A DNA stretch of 64,000 nucleotides from Atrichornis clamosus (Eukaryota; Chordata; Aves; Passeriformes; Menuridae). Location: contig WBMZ01009001.1 in NCBI GenBank assembly GCA_013400975.1, positions 124,001-188,000 on the forward strand, in the 5' to 3' direction. The translations under genes and the position numbers were made by a program. Positions 50,960 to 64,000 of this stretch are shown here, in pieces. The first letter of the stretch is position 1. Each line of letters opens with the position of its first letter. Below the pieces are notes generated by a model, which was given only the letters and a program-made list of their open reading frames with translations, did no database searches and was not told where the DNA came from.

Positions 50960-51145
50960 CTTTCTACATGTGCTTCCTTTTACTCTTGTTTCCTTCTCCA
51001 AGAATCTCCTCCCTCCTCCAGCTCTGTGTGTCTCTCACCTTCCACCCTATCATCTCAGCAGTCACTCCTCCACCCAGCATCTCCTCTAGTCTGTCTCCTC
51101 CCACCTTCGATTATCCTCTAGGTTTTTTCCCCCCCCCTTCCTGAA
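50960..51145 (+). repeat. Pyrimidine-rich tract
   Basis: Strongly C/T-biased sequence with many CTCC and TCTCC words, ending in a T6C8 run. Low complexity; open frames across it are not coding evidence. Confidence 0.6.
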
Positions 51146-54100
51146 TTTACTGCTTTCCATCAATTCTGTCCTTGTTTCTTGGCATTAACATTTATGTTTC
51201 CCTGATCTTCCTTGACACTCTTTTCATTCTTCTATTTCTCTTCTCCCTCTGCCTGAAGTTCTTATACACAACCTTCTCACATCGTCAGTTACTCAAAAAG
51301 CTGGTTGCAGATGAAAGCCACATTTATCAGTGTTCTTTGGTACACAGGCAAGTCTTACCTGAAAATGGTCATTATAAATAATAATTTAAATTTGGGAACT
51401 TTATACTGTATTTGTGCTTGTGTTCCTTCCTAAAGCCTCAGAACAGTAAAGCCCACAGTATTTCTACCCATTATCTATTCTTTGCCCAGCTGTCACTCAG
51501 CCCTCTTTTTGAAGTCTTCCCACTTCTAAGAAAATTAGTGCTGAACAGGTTTGGTCATACACAAAGAAGCAGACACGCTAGAAAAGAAAAATAAACTTTA
51601 TCCTCCTCTTACCTGCATCAGAACTGAGAGAGGATCTGAGATGAGGCTGGGAACAGCTCAGAGTTTTCTGGATGCAGTGTCAGGCAGGTTCAGTGGCAAA
51701 GCAGTCATACTGGGCTACCAAAAGTAGTGCTGTGCCCTTCCTTCCAACCCACAACAGCTAGAAAGGAAATGGGCTATATCCTTCGTCTCTTTCTTATGAT
51801 TTGAGAAGTCAGGGCACTCATTAGTGTTCAGCATTTAAAAAAAAAATCCTTAAAATTATATAGGATGAAGATTACAGAATTGTAAACATGTCGTCACAAC
51901 ATGAAACACCCCAGGCATGTTTGTGGCAAAGAACACACCCTCTGTATAATTATACTCAGGCTTCTCTGTTTTAGGCAAAAAGTTACAAAGTCACTTATCA
52001 GATTCTCAAAATGGTATTGGAGAGGATTCAGCAGGACACTCCCAAGACTTTCTGGGTAGTAGCAGCCATAGGATTACAGACATACAAATGCTTAGTCCCT
52101 CCAGCTTCTGGCAACCATTTCTTCTATGATGCACTCTGCTGTTAGTGGTTTTCTGGTTAGTTTCTCGCCAACCTATCTTTCACAATTCCTTTTCTCAATC
52201 TGCCCTTCTAACTCGGATTTCTCCTCTTTTCCCCAGGCCTTACTACCAGGCTGTCTGCCCACCTCCTCTCAGGGGATAAATCATGACTATATCATAACAG
52301 TACCTCTAAAAGTCTTGTGTGATCATTTCAGAATTGCTCATGCAACAGGGAAGGTTTGGGGGTTTTTTTTCTGCTGTACTTCTGCATGTGAGAACTGTTT
52401 AACAACAGTTACACATTCTAGGTCCTATTGAACACTGTATTTTCCAAAGTCTGTGTACACAAGAGAGCATTCCAGTATCGTGGTTAAACAAATAACATGG
52501 ACAGCTATCAGCTGATATCTGTCAGATTACCTACAGTGCCTCTGTCCCTAGTTTGGTGTGTCTGTGGCTCTAATGCACACATACCTGAACAGTGTCTGTG
52601 TGCACATTCAAGTAACACATACGAATCTCCTTAAAAGAGACAGAAACCACTGCAGTGGAGATGGTTTTTCATGGCCTCTCGACAGCTTTCATGGGGTACA
52701 GCTCCCATTTATTGGGCTTACGAAAAACCTACTAAAAGACATTTGGAGCCAACAGATCCTGGTATATTGATTCTTTATCTGCGTGTAATGAGAAGAATCT
52801 TCATCTTGGCATGACAGGCTGTATGTTAACTCATGAACCAGTAAGGTTTGTGAGATCTTATATTTTCTTGGATAAACAAGCATGAGCACATGTTTTCCTG
52901 CAGATCTTTCACTTTCCTTTGACAAAGTAAAATGTGAAGGCACTCTTCTCTAAGGGCAGTAATATTCCATTTTTGACCAAATAAATACTTTATACATGCT
53001 TGAGTGTACACGTGAACATACATGCTGGTGCCTTGTTTCAATTTCAGAGTCTCTCCTGAAACTTAGTGGGAAGCAGAGCTTTTTTTGCATCTTGCAACTT
53101 TGCCTATTGCCATTTTCCACCACGCAAGCACCCTGAAAAACACTGCCTTTTCCTTGAAAACTTCCATATATGCCTCACTGAAATGCACGTGGCTGGGAGG
53201 ATTTGTTCCTGCAGAGACTTTTGAAATTGTGTTGTGATTCCTTGCAGATCCTTAATCAAGCCATACTTTCCATACCACCCAGGTTCCTCACCTGAAGAAT
53301 GTGCCAGTAATACAGACCTATTTCTTTGGCATGTTGCCATGCTTGGTGTTCTGCTTAAAGTGAAGTGCTTTTTGGGGAGCTACAGACCTTTTTGATGTGG
53401 CTGCTGTATTTCTGCATAATCTTCCCTTTCTTTTCATGGAATTCGTCCATGAACAGATTCCCACTTTTAGAGCTATTCCTCTTCTAAATACTACTTAAAT
53501 ACTTTGTGTTTAATTCACATTATACACTGGGCTTGTGTCCAGTGATTCCAAAGATTTTGGAGGAATTTCAGGATTTCAGAAATATCTCCTGTTCAAACTC
53601 ATGAGGCCTTAGAAGGGAGCAAACACAAAATTATAATATAAGCTTTATCTGACTTGGTCTCATCCTCATTTTGTAATTAACATGTATTTGATTTTGTGAT
53701 TTCCTTGCTGTGGAAAGAGTTTAGTCCTAAAAAAGTGACTGTAGTTAGTGAGACTTGATACAGTGATATAATTAGAATCTAAGCAGCCTGTGAGCATTGT
53801 TCCTGGGCTTTGCTCAGGGTGAAGTTCATCACAGTTCAAAGAGCTCATATGATTCTTTATTAAATAATCACAGCATAAATTGTCATATTCTACCTAATTC
53901 ATTAAGTTTTTATTCTCATTTATTGTTATATTCCACCATGTTACAATTAGTAAAAATTAATTCAATAAACAATTGATTAACAATTAAAACTTTTCAAACA
54001 TTCTGTGCTTCCAATGTATAAAGCCTAAGCTTCATGGAGTGCAGATGGAATTCTGATCAGTGGTTTACTTCAAATAGATTTAGAGGCACAAAATAAAGCC

Positions 54101-56909
54101 ATCATATGAATTAAACATTTATGGCTCTAAATTAATTAGTTACTAAAATATAAATTAATTCACTATTAAGATTTAGCAAGGAGCTTGCTATCTAGATACA
54201 CCATGCAATGCTGAGTGATATTAAAGAAAAAAAATTACAATAACAAATATTTGTCATTTATGTCTGTTATATCTCTAATAACATGAAAAAAACTGAGATA
54301 TTGCTGTATGTCACATTTCTTTTCAGAAACTACAACAGCATTATTCTGGGCATTACATGAGTAATGATACTTCACGTAAAACAATAGGATAACAAGATAG
54401 TTCTTCTAATGGAAAAATCAAAACTTCATGAAAAGTTCGGTGTTTCAGTCTCTGACATGACAAACAGACTTTTATAGAGTTTATCAAGATTAGAGCCCTT
54501 GAAAGTAGTGTTCTACCCACTTTTTTGTCAACAGAGAGTCTAACAAAGTCCTGAATAAAAACATAGAAAGAAATGTATACAGTTACTACATGTTCAAAAG
54601 TTAAAAGTTAGTCTGAATTTAGAAACTACAAAATGGTGTAGTTTCTTGTTTAAAGACAACCCATCCTTGCCAGATTTGCTCAGGTAATTGAGTGTTCACA
54701 GGGAGTCCCTGCAGAGCCTGGTGGAAGTCAGTGCCAAGTCCAGGTGGTGAGACTGGAAACTCCTGTGGCGCAAAGCAAAATGTCAGAGGAGGATTTTTAA
54801 CTCATTGTTACCTCGGCCTGCTGCCTACATGCCCAGAATTAGTGACAGCAATTGTTCTTTTCTCTGACTGAGTCTGGATGTATTCAGCTCCATTCAGATG
54901 TAGAAGCCGGACCAAGTGATAGGTCACAGGAATCCAAAAATATTTACATTAATGAAGCAATGGAGTTACACAAACCTAAGGCAGTGGAAAAGAAGAAGCT
55001 CCATGGTGTTATTTAGTTTTTCAGAGATAAAGTCTGTTTATTTCCATGCTTTTTTTTTGGTCTCAGCAGGCTTGAAAACAACATTTCTGCTTTATTTCTG
55101 AAAACCAAACACTGCAATATGCTAATGTACATAAATCCTAAAATTGCTATTCTGAGAAATCACACATTGTACTGGATGCCTTAAAATTTACATAGCTGAT
55201 TTATGAAAATTGATACTCATCCTGTGAAAAACCAGATATCTTTCAATTGAAATTTCCTCAAATTGTTCCTCAAAAGAGAGATATTGACATTGACAAAAAC
55301 TTTTAAAATAAAAAATTGCTGGCTACATAAATAATGGAAGTGTTGTGGTTTTTTATATAGTGTCTACATAGAGAAAAATAAAATCATTGTTTTAGATTAT
55401 TTCAATCTTGCCAAATAGCAATTGCTTTTAATCCTTAAAAAACCAAAATAAACCAAAAATAAACAAAAAACCCCCCAACAAAATAAACTCCTCAGATCTA
55501 GATTTCTCGGGTGGATAGTTCTCTCCTATCTCTTAAAACATAAGCAAAAACACTTTCTATCATTTTTTCAGCCACAAAACTCAGAATTTTGACAAGAGTC
55601 AACCAGATTGTTCCCAGCAGAACATTCACAGTGCTTTGCTACTTTCCTACTGCTAAGAACCTTGAGATTTGTTTTTCATCTCAGCAGACTTTAATTAGCT
55701 TTCATTTCTTTGGCCTCTCTCATGTACATTTTCCAAACAAAAGTGCTGTATCTGTAAAATATCTTCTGATGAAAATGTTAGACTGAGCATGCCTTATGCC
55801 TTTGGAACAAGTATTGATTTCCAGTATAGCCAAGTGTTCTTCAGCACAGCTTTCTTGGAACTTCTCTGTCTGAGAGTTCTTAAAAATCAGGCCACAGGTG
55901 TCTCATCAGAGGACACTATTAACGTCAATATTGTAGTAAGTGAATTTACTATTTAAAATTCTGTCTTTTAAGACTTTATATACAAGCTGTTAGCTTCACC
56001 AATCTTGTTGTTACACTTCTGAAATAAAAAATCCTTTAATAAGGCACACAATTGCCTGGACTCCTCTTGCTTCCTTGAGGCAGTGTTCCCCTGTGAATTG
56101 AGCAATGGTAAGAATTTGATCTATTTATATCTTGAACAAATGTTCTTTTATTTCAACATTTTCAAACTTAAATAGATAAATGAACTTTACCCCTATGCAA
56201 TATGCAATCTTTCTAATTAATGAGAACCCTAAGTAAAAACTTGTGTTTGCGTTACTGTCAGGATCAGAATGCAGAATCTGGTGTGAAGAATGAAAATGTA
56301 TCTTGTGCTCAAAGACCACCTGCACTACCGAGCAGTTGCAACAAACACTGATCACTGTTAAGTTAGGAAGATAGTGAACAAAATGACACAAGAATGCTTC
56401 TTGCACTTTGTGAGGACTTGGAAGCACACATGCACTTTGGGTCTCTAATGGCTCTGGCAGTAGCTGTGGGAAGAACAGCAACTATCTCGGAAACGAAGAA
56501 TTCAAGAGCAAGGAACATACCAGGCCTGAGACAGATCTTGACATTGCACAAGTCATACTTAAATGAGTGCCAAGAATGACTATTCAGAGGCCAGTAGCCC
56601 AAAGATACTTGGCTTCTCTTTTCACTTTTAATCATTCTGTTCCAGACACGTATAAACAATACCTAATTGTAGGAAAGCTGGGAGGCAATTTTTAAATCCA
56701 AAGAGTATGTAAAAGGGTAAAGGAAACTCCAATGTTAATTATGGAGCACAAGCCTTTAGAAGTACTATCTGAACAGCCTCAAGGGACTTGACAGCAAATT
56801 GACTAACAACCCTCAAGCATGACTATGCTGTGGAGTGAAAGTAGGACAAAAGTAAAGACTGAAAAGAGAGGTTAAAAATACCTAAGGAAAAACCGCTATG
56901 CAAGCGTGA

Positions 56910-57737
56910 TGGGTTGACTCTGGCTGGACATCAGGTGCCCACCAAGCTCCTCCTTCACTCACCTCCTCAACTGGACAGGGGAAGAAAATACATTGAAAAG
57001 CTCATGGTTTGAGATAAGGACAGGGACAGATCATTCACCAGTTACTGCCATAGGCAAAATAGACTCATCTCAGGGAAATTAATTTAATTTATTGCCAATT
57101 AAGCAGAGTAGGATAATAAGACACAAGAACAAATCTAAACCCAGCTTCCTACACACACGTTCCTTCTGGGCTTTACCTCACTCCAAACTCTTCTCCCTCC
57201 TCCTCCTCAGGGGTGCAGGGGGATGGCAATGGGGGTTATGGTCAGTTCACCACACGCTGTCTCTGCAACTCCTTCCTCCGCACGGGGAGGACTCCTCACA
57301 CTCTTCCCCTGCTCCAGCATGGGATCCCTCCCATGGGAGCTAGTCCACCATGAGCTTCTCCAACGTGAAGAACAGCCTGCCTCACCACGGTCTTCATCAC
57401 AGGCTGCAGGGGAATATCTTCTCCAGCACCTGAAGCACCTCGTCACCCTTCTTCTACACTGACCTTGGTGAGTGCAGAGTTATTCTCTCACATATTCTCA
57501 CTCCTGTCCCTGCCCTGTCCCCAACCCTGCTGTTGCACCAATTTTTTTTTACCCTTTCTTAAATATGGTACCACTGCCACGGAGGCACTTGGCTTTGGCC
57601 AGTGATGGGTCCCTCTTGCAGCCAGCTGTGACTGGCTGTGTGAGACGGGGGACGGCTTCTGACAGCTTATCAGAGAGGCTGCACTTGCAGCCTTCACAGC
57701 CCCAGCTACCTGAACCTTGCCACATAAACCTAATACA
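56910..57737 (-). mobile_element. Solo LTR of an avian endogenous retrovirus
   Basis: Read on the minus strand, the element starts TGTATTAGG near 57737 and ends GGTTGACCC-type sequence rewritten as GTCAACCCA near 56910, so it has TG...CA ends. Inside are a TTTAAGAAAGGG TATA-like region, GC-rich modules and AATAAA-type sequence near the 3' end. It shares long stretches (for example CTGGACATCAGGTGCCCACC on the + strand) with the element at 9312-10281. No gag, pol or env sequence flanks it, so it is a solo LTR. No clear target-site duplication was found. Confidence 0.75.
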
Positions 57738-60700
57738 GGAAGGTAAAATTAAAAAAAAAATACTGTGGACACATGAAACAATAAAACTTCAGGAATACTT
57801 CAGGTAGCTTTGACCCTTGTGAAATCAGCGTTACCCAGCAGTTTCATCATTTCACTGCGGAGCTTACAATGTTTGGGATGGTATGACTCTACAATTAAGA
57901 GTCAAGCTTCAGTATGAGTACCTCAGCTTTCATTTCTGATGAAAAGCTTCTGGGTACTAGAGCTACAGAAAAAAACTGGAGAAAAAAATTTGCAGTGAAT
58001 CCAGTTTCATAATTCTAGCGAGGCTAATTTGTTATTCCTGAGGGCTCTGGTCAGTTTGTGTGTGTTGAAAATTTCCAATTTTTGCAAACATTTCCAATTA
58101 TTTTGGGGGAATTCTAATGGCTACATTTTGCATATTGGAATATATCATGATTAGAAAAATCTTGAGAGCAAATGATATTTGTAAAAGATATTTTCTCTTT
58201 CTTTAACTTATTGGTACTTTAAGAACTATACTGAGAAAGGAATGCAACCTTTAGTTTTATTGTAAAGAAATGAATGAGAAACTACAAGAGTCAGTGTTGT
58301 CTTAGGAGTTTTTAATTAAGGCATATATTTTTACTTAAAATGCATTATTACAGACTTCCAAAAAGTGCCTAGAGAGGCAGATCCCCTCCTTTGGTTTTGT
58401 AGATCTGTTATATTTCAGTGGGGAGTTCTGTGTTTCCTCTCTTTTTTTTAACTCAAATGATATTTGGATGCCAGCTTTGAATGTCCTCAAAAATGAACTC
58501 CTTTTCCTACAGTTTCTAATCACACAAATGCAGGAAATTGTTATAATAAATGTTCTATAAACAGCCTTGTTTTGATGGTTAACATTTCTGATTCTTCTAA
58601 GCTTGCACTGATTTTCTGGCAATAATCTAACTGAAAAAATAAGGAAACATTCTGGAATATGCAGTAATATGAGTAGCATCTAAGGAACCACTTATTCTTT
58701 TAAAGAATCTGCATAAAAGTAAGTGAATTAATTGCAAACAAAAAACATTCCTTACCAGGACAATGTTCTGCAGTGATTCCCCAGTGTCACAAGGTTTTTC
58801 TGCACAAAGAAGTACGTGAACAAAACAAGGAAGACAACGCTTAATCATGAATCTGACAGGCCTGACCTTGTCTCCTTCATTAAGATGAGATCAAGTCCAA
58901 GGGAGGATTTCTCAATTGCTTTTTTTTGTGCATTGCTATTTCTGGTTTCTCATCATCCATCTAGCAATTATAAATTCTGTCACTTACAATGCTGCCTAAA
59001 TCAGTAAGTACTTTGAACCACATAGATGCTTTAACATTGTCCTATTTTAAAAGAATAATACAACAGCAACTGAAGGCTTGATGGAAAAATAAACCTATAA
59101 ATGCAGTAGTTGCAGTCAAACATCTTCAATGTAGTATTATATTAGCTCTTCTAAGAGCAATAAAACTGCTTTCAAGAAGTATTTAATTATACTTTAATTA
59201 AACAAGAGTACTCATTGATGTTCATACTAATTTTTATGACAATACAATGGCTTGCAACTTCTTGAAAAGGTCATGTTGCATGTATGTATAATAAAGGGAC
59301 TCATGTATGTTTTCATTGTAAATCCTTGGGTTTTGCTTAAGGGACAAGGCAATGAAGAGGATTTTAGGTTATAATAATTTTGCCATATATTATGAGAGCT
59401 TTCAGGAATATCTGTTTTTCCTGACCTACCACAGTCATCATCACTTTTTTCCAAGCTTCCTATTGTGTTTTTTTAATTAAAGTAAGGCTTATTTGAACGA
59501 CAGTTTTAAATATTCTACTATGCTCCAAGATTTCCACATTGTGTAAACCATTTCTCGTCTTATCTCAAGTCATGCCTTCACTTAAACAGGAAATTGGGCT
59601 GAACTGACAGCTCCAACTGATGACTGCATACCCCGACCTTCCTCCCTTCCCTCCCACTTCAGCACACCTGCTTTAAGTGATTGATCTCCTGACAGTGGCT
59701 GTGAAGAAACCACGGGAGTAACCACTTGAGTAAGTGAGGCTGAACAGATAAGAACAAAAACTGACTTAATAAGATTGTTTTGCTGTTCTCTGTACTTTAT
59801 TAATGTTTGGAGAAAGCTGAAAACTCAGTTAGGTGACCTATGGTCGAAGAGTCTGCTCTGTATTCAGGTGTGATTGGTAAAGAGAAGCTGGGTGCTTTTT
59901 TACTTCAGCAAGAACTGTGGGCAATTGCTGAAATTAAATTTTTTATTTGGGCTATGTTGAAATGCTAAATTTTACAAAACAAAATCCAAGGAAGCCCAGA
60001 AGCCCTGTTTTTCATCTTTTGAAAAGTATACCAATACATCCTGCGTAGGAAATGATCTTATGTTTTAGTTGGGATAGAAGTTTCAATCTACAGTAGTAAG
60101 TCTTACACTCAATGTAGTGAATAACTATTTGGGATTTTTCCAATTCAGGCAGCGTACCAAATTAATATGCTTGCATACATCCTCACTTTATTTGCATGAA
60201 AGATCAATTGTAAGGCAAAGTCCTGAAATCCTCTCTGGCACCAGGAATTTATCTGAGAGATGATACAATAAAAAGTGTTCAAAGTCTCTCAGAATTGAAA
60301 CATAGCCTGGAAAAACATGATCACAAATGATTAAATGAAAAATTCCCTATCTGAGGCAAGATATGTAGATGTTATCCTACAGTATTCCATGTTATTGTAA
60401 AGAGCTTTCAGCTTATTCTTCTTTACATGGAGCATTAAAAATGCAGTGCAGAAAAGTCCTGAAATACTTTTTATCATAGCTCTGGCCTTAGAAACAAATC
60501 AAGACAGTAGAAGATCAATCCATTGTTTAGAATTTAGGCCAAATTATTCAGGTAAAGAATTAAGATAATACTGTTCTGCTTTCAACAGTGAGATAAAATA
60601 ATTAGAGTAATTTTATCAACAACTGAAAGCAAATCATAGTGTTAGAGCTGCAATTAGAATCACTGAGTGAATCTCTTCTTGTTGGTGCTGTCTGTCAGGT

Positions 60701-63700
60701 TCCTTGGTGAAGATGAGTAATATTCCAGGAAATTGCGTGAGCAGCACTGACAATCCAGGACATATTTCAGCCATAGTTAAGAGCTGCTGACCACCAGTCC
60801 AGACAGGCAGGTGGAAGGAAGAAAGAAAAGAGAAAAAGGTACAGAGGAGTGGCCCAGCTACAAGCAAGATATAGCAAATTCAATGGGAAACATCTGCAAT
60901 TTAACACTATTAGAGTAATATAGACACACAAGCATGGACTTTATAAAACTTTAATTAAAAAAAAAATAAAGGAATCCTCAACCTTTACACAAAAGTCCAA
61001 TGGTTTTGCAGCCAAAGATGTCTGCATGAGCAGAGATCTGGAAGGGAAGAGCTGCACAAAAAAAAAAAAAAATTAAGATGGAAGGAAACTCACAGCAATG
61101 TGAAAGTAGAAAAGGTTTGCTAAGGCAGCAAAAATAGTTGGTCATCTTCTGTTAGCAACCATGTCTTCTTCTGCCAAGGTGAACTCCATCACAGCTATTC
61201 TAAACTCTTCAATTCTAGTCCTCGCAACATTTTGACTTGGATGTATGATGGTTACGTCCTGTCTTCCTCTCTGCTCTTCCATAGCGTGGTGTTTTGGACA
61301 GCCGAGGAGTGAAATGAGGCAGGCAGGGAGAGAATCTGAACCTTGATCTCCAGCCTCTAACACTACCTTCCTAACCACCAGATTCCTGCACAAAATGAAA
61401 GTACTTTTGCCGGGAGCACAATAACCCGTCACCTGTGCTTAGATTTATGAAAATTACTTGTTTCATGTAATACCAAGGGGTCTGACTGAATCAATCCTGG
61501 CCCCTCAAAGAAAATTAAGCAAAATGAGCTTTCTGTTTCTCAGTGATGAATCTCTCCCAGCTGTGTTGAGTGAAATGGCATGGTTCTGAAGAACAGAGCA
61601 GCAGTTCTAGGGGTACACAGGAGAAAGCTGATAGCAAGATGACCTTTTTTCTGCCTCTTTTTTTTGTTTCTTTTGCTCATTTGTTCTGCTGTAGACAACT
61701 TGTTTCTTCTGCAGGTATCTCTTTTTTGTTGTGTTTATTTCAACTCATTTCACTTTAGAGCAGTCGGAAGAGTAGTTTGACTAGCCAAAATTATGAGATA
61801 ACAAATATTTGCAGGATAGGTCTTGTATGCAGATGTTCTTATTGCTGCTAGCTGTTTGGCACTCCACTGTTGATTTGTTGTGTAGGTATACTTCTTTTCA
61901 TGTATGTAGTGAATAAATAATCTCTACTCCCAGAGGCTGACAGATATATTCAAACTCAGTGGATTAATTAAACGAGTCACAAAGAGTTTCTTCATGAACA
62001 CAGTTGAATGAAAGTAGAGTATCCTACTTGTTGAATATCTATTTGAATCTGAATTACAAAACCAGCCACGAGTATCTTAATAGTGTAGTAAATTTTTTCA
62101 CTTTTACAGGGGTTTATTTTTGAGAGGGACTAATAAATACAATTAATCAAATCTCAAAGCTCTAAGAGTGTGGCTTTTGAGATTAATTTTAAGTTTTATT
62201 TCCTATTTAGATTTTCTCAGAAGGGGAATGGAGAAATCCTACAAAAATGAGTGAAGTATTCAGGAATTATTCTGGTAGCATTCCAATGAGCATTAATATT
62301 TACAAATAAATCCCACCAATTTATCTTCCAATTTATTGTTCTATTTTCTACTATTATTTTGCCTTTTAAATTAGTTTTCTCTCTTACTAATAACCATTCA
62401 TATTGTCTTTCCTATCAGGCCCCAGCTTTTAGATTTGTTTCTACAAAGAAATCTGTGTTTCCCCAAAGTAATTCTTATTTTCTGCTCAACACCATGTTTT
62501 TCTAATATTTTCCATATCCTCTTTTGCACCGCAGTACCAATCCCCTTGTCCTCTTTTTCTCCTTGCTGTATGATGTTTTGTCACTTATTTACACTGACCT
62601 CAGCAAATCACTGAGTTCCCATGGCCATGCTTCCCTTAGTTTTAATTCCAAAAGAAGATTGCAGGATTTCTGGCCACAATAACTGAATGCTATATCAACC
62701 TCTGATGGGAAAGATGCAGATAATATATCGCGGACATTAAAAATGCAATGTGGTGACGTGATCACCAGAAGCTCTTTCAGACCCTGGTTATGCAAAGTAT
62801 CCTCTGGACTTTTCCTGCTAGGATATCTTCTCCCACTTGTCATCCTCTTGCCTTTGAGCTCCCTGTTGCCCAATACTCTGATTCTTAATCTGATCTCAGA
62901 AATGTCAAATAAGCATCTGAAGGATCAAAGTGTAAAAGAAGCACTGAAGTAGGGAGTGCCAGTGTGAGGTACATAAGAAGGTACAAAATTGGCTCAGGTT
63001 GAGGAGAGGCTTCCCTATGCTGTGGGAGAATCAATTAAGTTCCAGATTTTTCACCCATTTCTTAAGTGTCACTTTCAAGGTGCTTAACTTCATACGTTCC
63101 TAACGCACATAAGTGTTGCAATGCTTTGAATTAATTTTTAACATCTTGCATATTTCCTAGTGTGAACTATCTGTCCTTCATATAAAGCACAAAAAAGGGA
63201 ACACCTGCATAACTTACCCAAAGAGGAGAGGCATAAGCAAGGTAGGTTAGATACAGGCCTCATTCAAGGCAGGGTGTTTAGCTGTGAACTCTCGGCTGTG
63301 GAGATGGTCTCCTCCATGGGCAGCTATTCCCGCTAAGTGGAATTGTAGTCCAGGTCACCTCCCTTTCAAGATTTGAATTAATTAACATTTCCCCACCTAC
63401 GTCTGAATAACAGATGATCATTTTTCATAATGCTGCTCAGGGGACACTGGAAAGATCACGGTGCTGATGGTCGTCTCCTGTCTGATTCACCAAGCATAAG
63501 ACCCAGCAACTCTCAGTACGTACTCTCTGACAGACCTAGAGGAGTAGGGGTAGCCTGAGCAGTGAGTGTGAGCACTGACTGCCCACGTGCAGCACTTTGA
63601 ACCACTCTAACCAACTCTAGTACTGTGGATACAGGAGAATCGGTGCCGCTCGTCCTCAGTATTCCTCACTTGGTTATGATCCCTTTTTATTTTGCAGCAT

Positions 63701-64000
63701 CAGCAGAGTCCTAGAATTAGGTGAGCATTTTTTAGGATGCTTGTAATGTCTAAATAGTGGTTAAAGGTACTGCAGGCATTTCTAGCTTAGTTAAATTTCT
63801 CTCCCTCTTTGCTCTTAGGAGGAAGTCAGGACACTGGGAAAAAAATCAGATCTTTGGAAATTTAGTCCTCTTCTGCTTTCTATATACTGCAGGGGGGAGC
63901 TGAACTGCTTACCCTCCTAACCTCACTGAATCCACCAAATGACAGAATTTGGGCCCCAAATCCTCTTGAGTGTAATTTTCTACCTCACTCCAGCCTTGGG
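57738..64000. other. Intergenic, no recognised gene
   Basis: Unique AT-rich sequence. A possible old tRNA-like repeat remnant is at about 61300-61390. In mammals GNAT3 lies on this side of CD36; none of its exons was recognised. Confidence 0.5.

Larger units (their letters stand above)
41930..56909. other. Upstream intergenic region
   Basis: Apart from the CR1 fragment at 45.5 kb and the short tandem repeat at 48.1 kb, this is unique, mostly AT-rich sequence. A 102-codon plus-strand open frame at 47716-48024 lies in a locally GC-richer patch but matches nothing I recognise. Distal CD36 regulatory elements or further 5'UTR exons could be present unseen. Confidence 0.5.

Noticed and set aside
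56394..56659. Overlapping open frames on both strands resembling a conserved exon or GNAT3 exon
   Set aside because: No G-protein alpha motif is visible, and no convincing splice pair frames it. Overlapping frames on both strands suggest chance.
61142..61432. 96-codon minus-strand open frame as a gene
   Set aside because: It overlaps the suspected old tRNA-like repeat remnant and has no recognised domain.

Overview
The window is vertebrate nuclear DNA. Long AT-rich non-coding stretches surround one intron-containing gene. The repeats are CR1 retroposon tails, a SINE with a tRNA-Ile-like head joined to a CR1 tail, and solo LTR-like elements. CR1 debris plus that SINE architecture (as in TguSINE1) point to a bird, probably a passerine. 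Nothing bacterial, plasmid-borne or CRISPR-like was seen.

The one gene I can support is CD36 (platelet glycoprotein 4, fatty acid translocase, scavenger receptor class B), on the minus strand. Twelve coding exons between 37878 and 18612 join in frame through GT-AG introns. They give a 1419-nt reading frame for 472 residues, the same length as human CD36. The exon set matches human coding exons 3-14. A short-loop receptor layout is visible: N-terminal membrane anchor, large glycosylated ectodomain with all six disulfide cysteines, C-terminal membrane anchor and a short basic tail.

About 3.7 kb upstream of the start codon there is a TATA-box promoter with a CRE-like site. It is followed by a likely non-coding first exon (41723-41611) ending in a consensus splice donor. 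A DR1 element (PPAR/RXR type) lies about 200 bp further upstream, which fits the known PPAR control of CD36. The first exon carries two short upstream ORFs. The stop codon runs directly into a (TAAG)n tract that forms perfect splice-donor sequences, so a 3'UTR intron is possible. Candidate poly(A) signals lie 0.4 to 3.1 kb downstream.

Layout: 1-15.1 kb has no recognised gene but holds two LTR-like elements (4.1-4.9 and 9.3-10.3 kb). The SINE is at 15.2 kb. CD36 with its UTRs covers about 15.5-41.7 kb, with CR1 fragments in introns. From 41.9 to 64 kb there is no recognised gene, one CR1 fragment and a third LTR (56.9-57.7 kb) of the same family as the 9.3-kb copy. By mammalian synteny SEMA3C would be expected beyond the left edge and GNAT3 beyond the right edge, but no exon of either was recognised.

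No wholly new system was found. The most interesting points are the intact promoter with its DR1, lineage changes at two functional residues of CD36 (palmitoylation Cys464 and fatty-acid-site Lys164), the donor sequence at the stop codon, and the SINE as a lineage marker.
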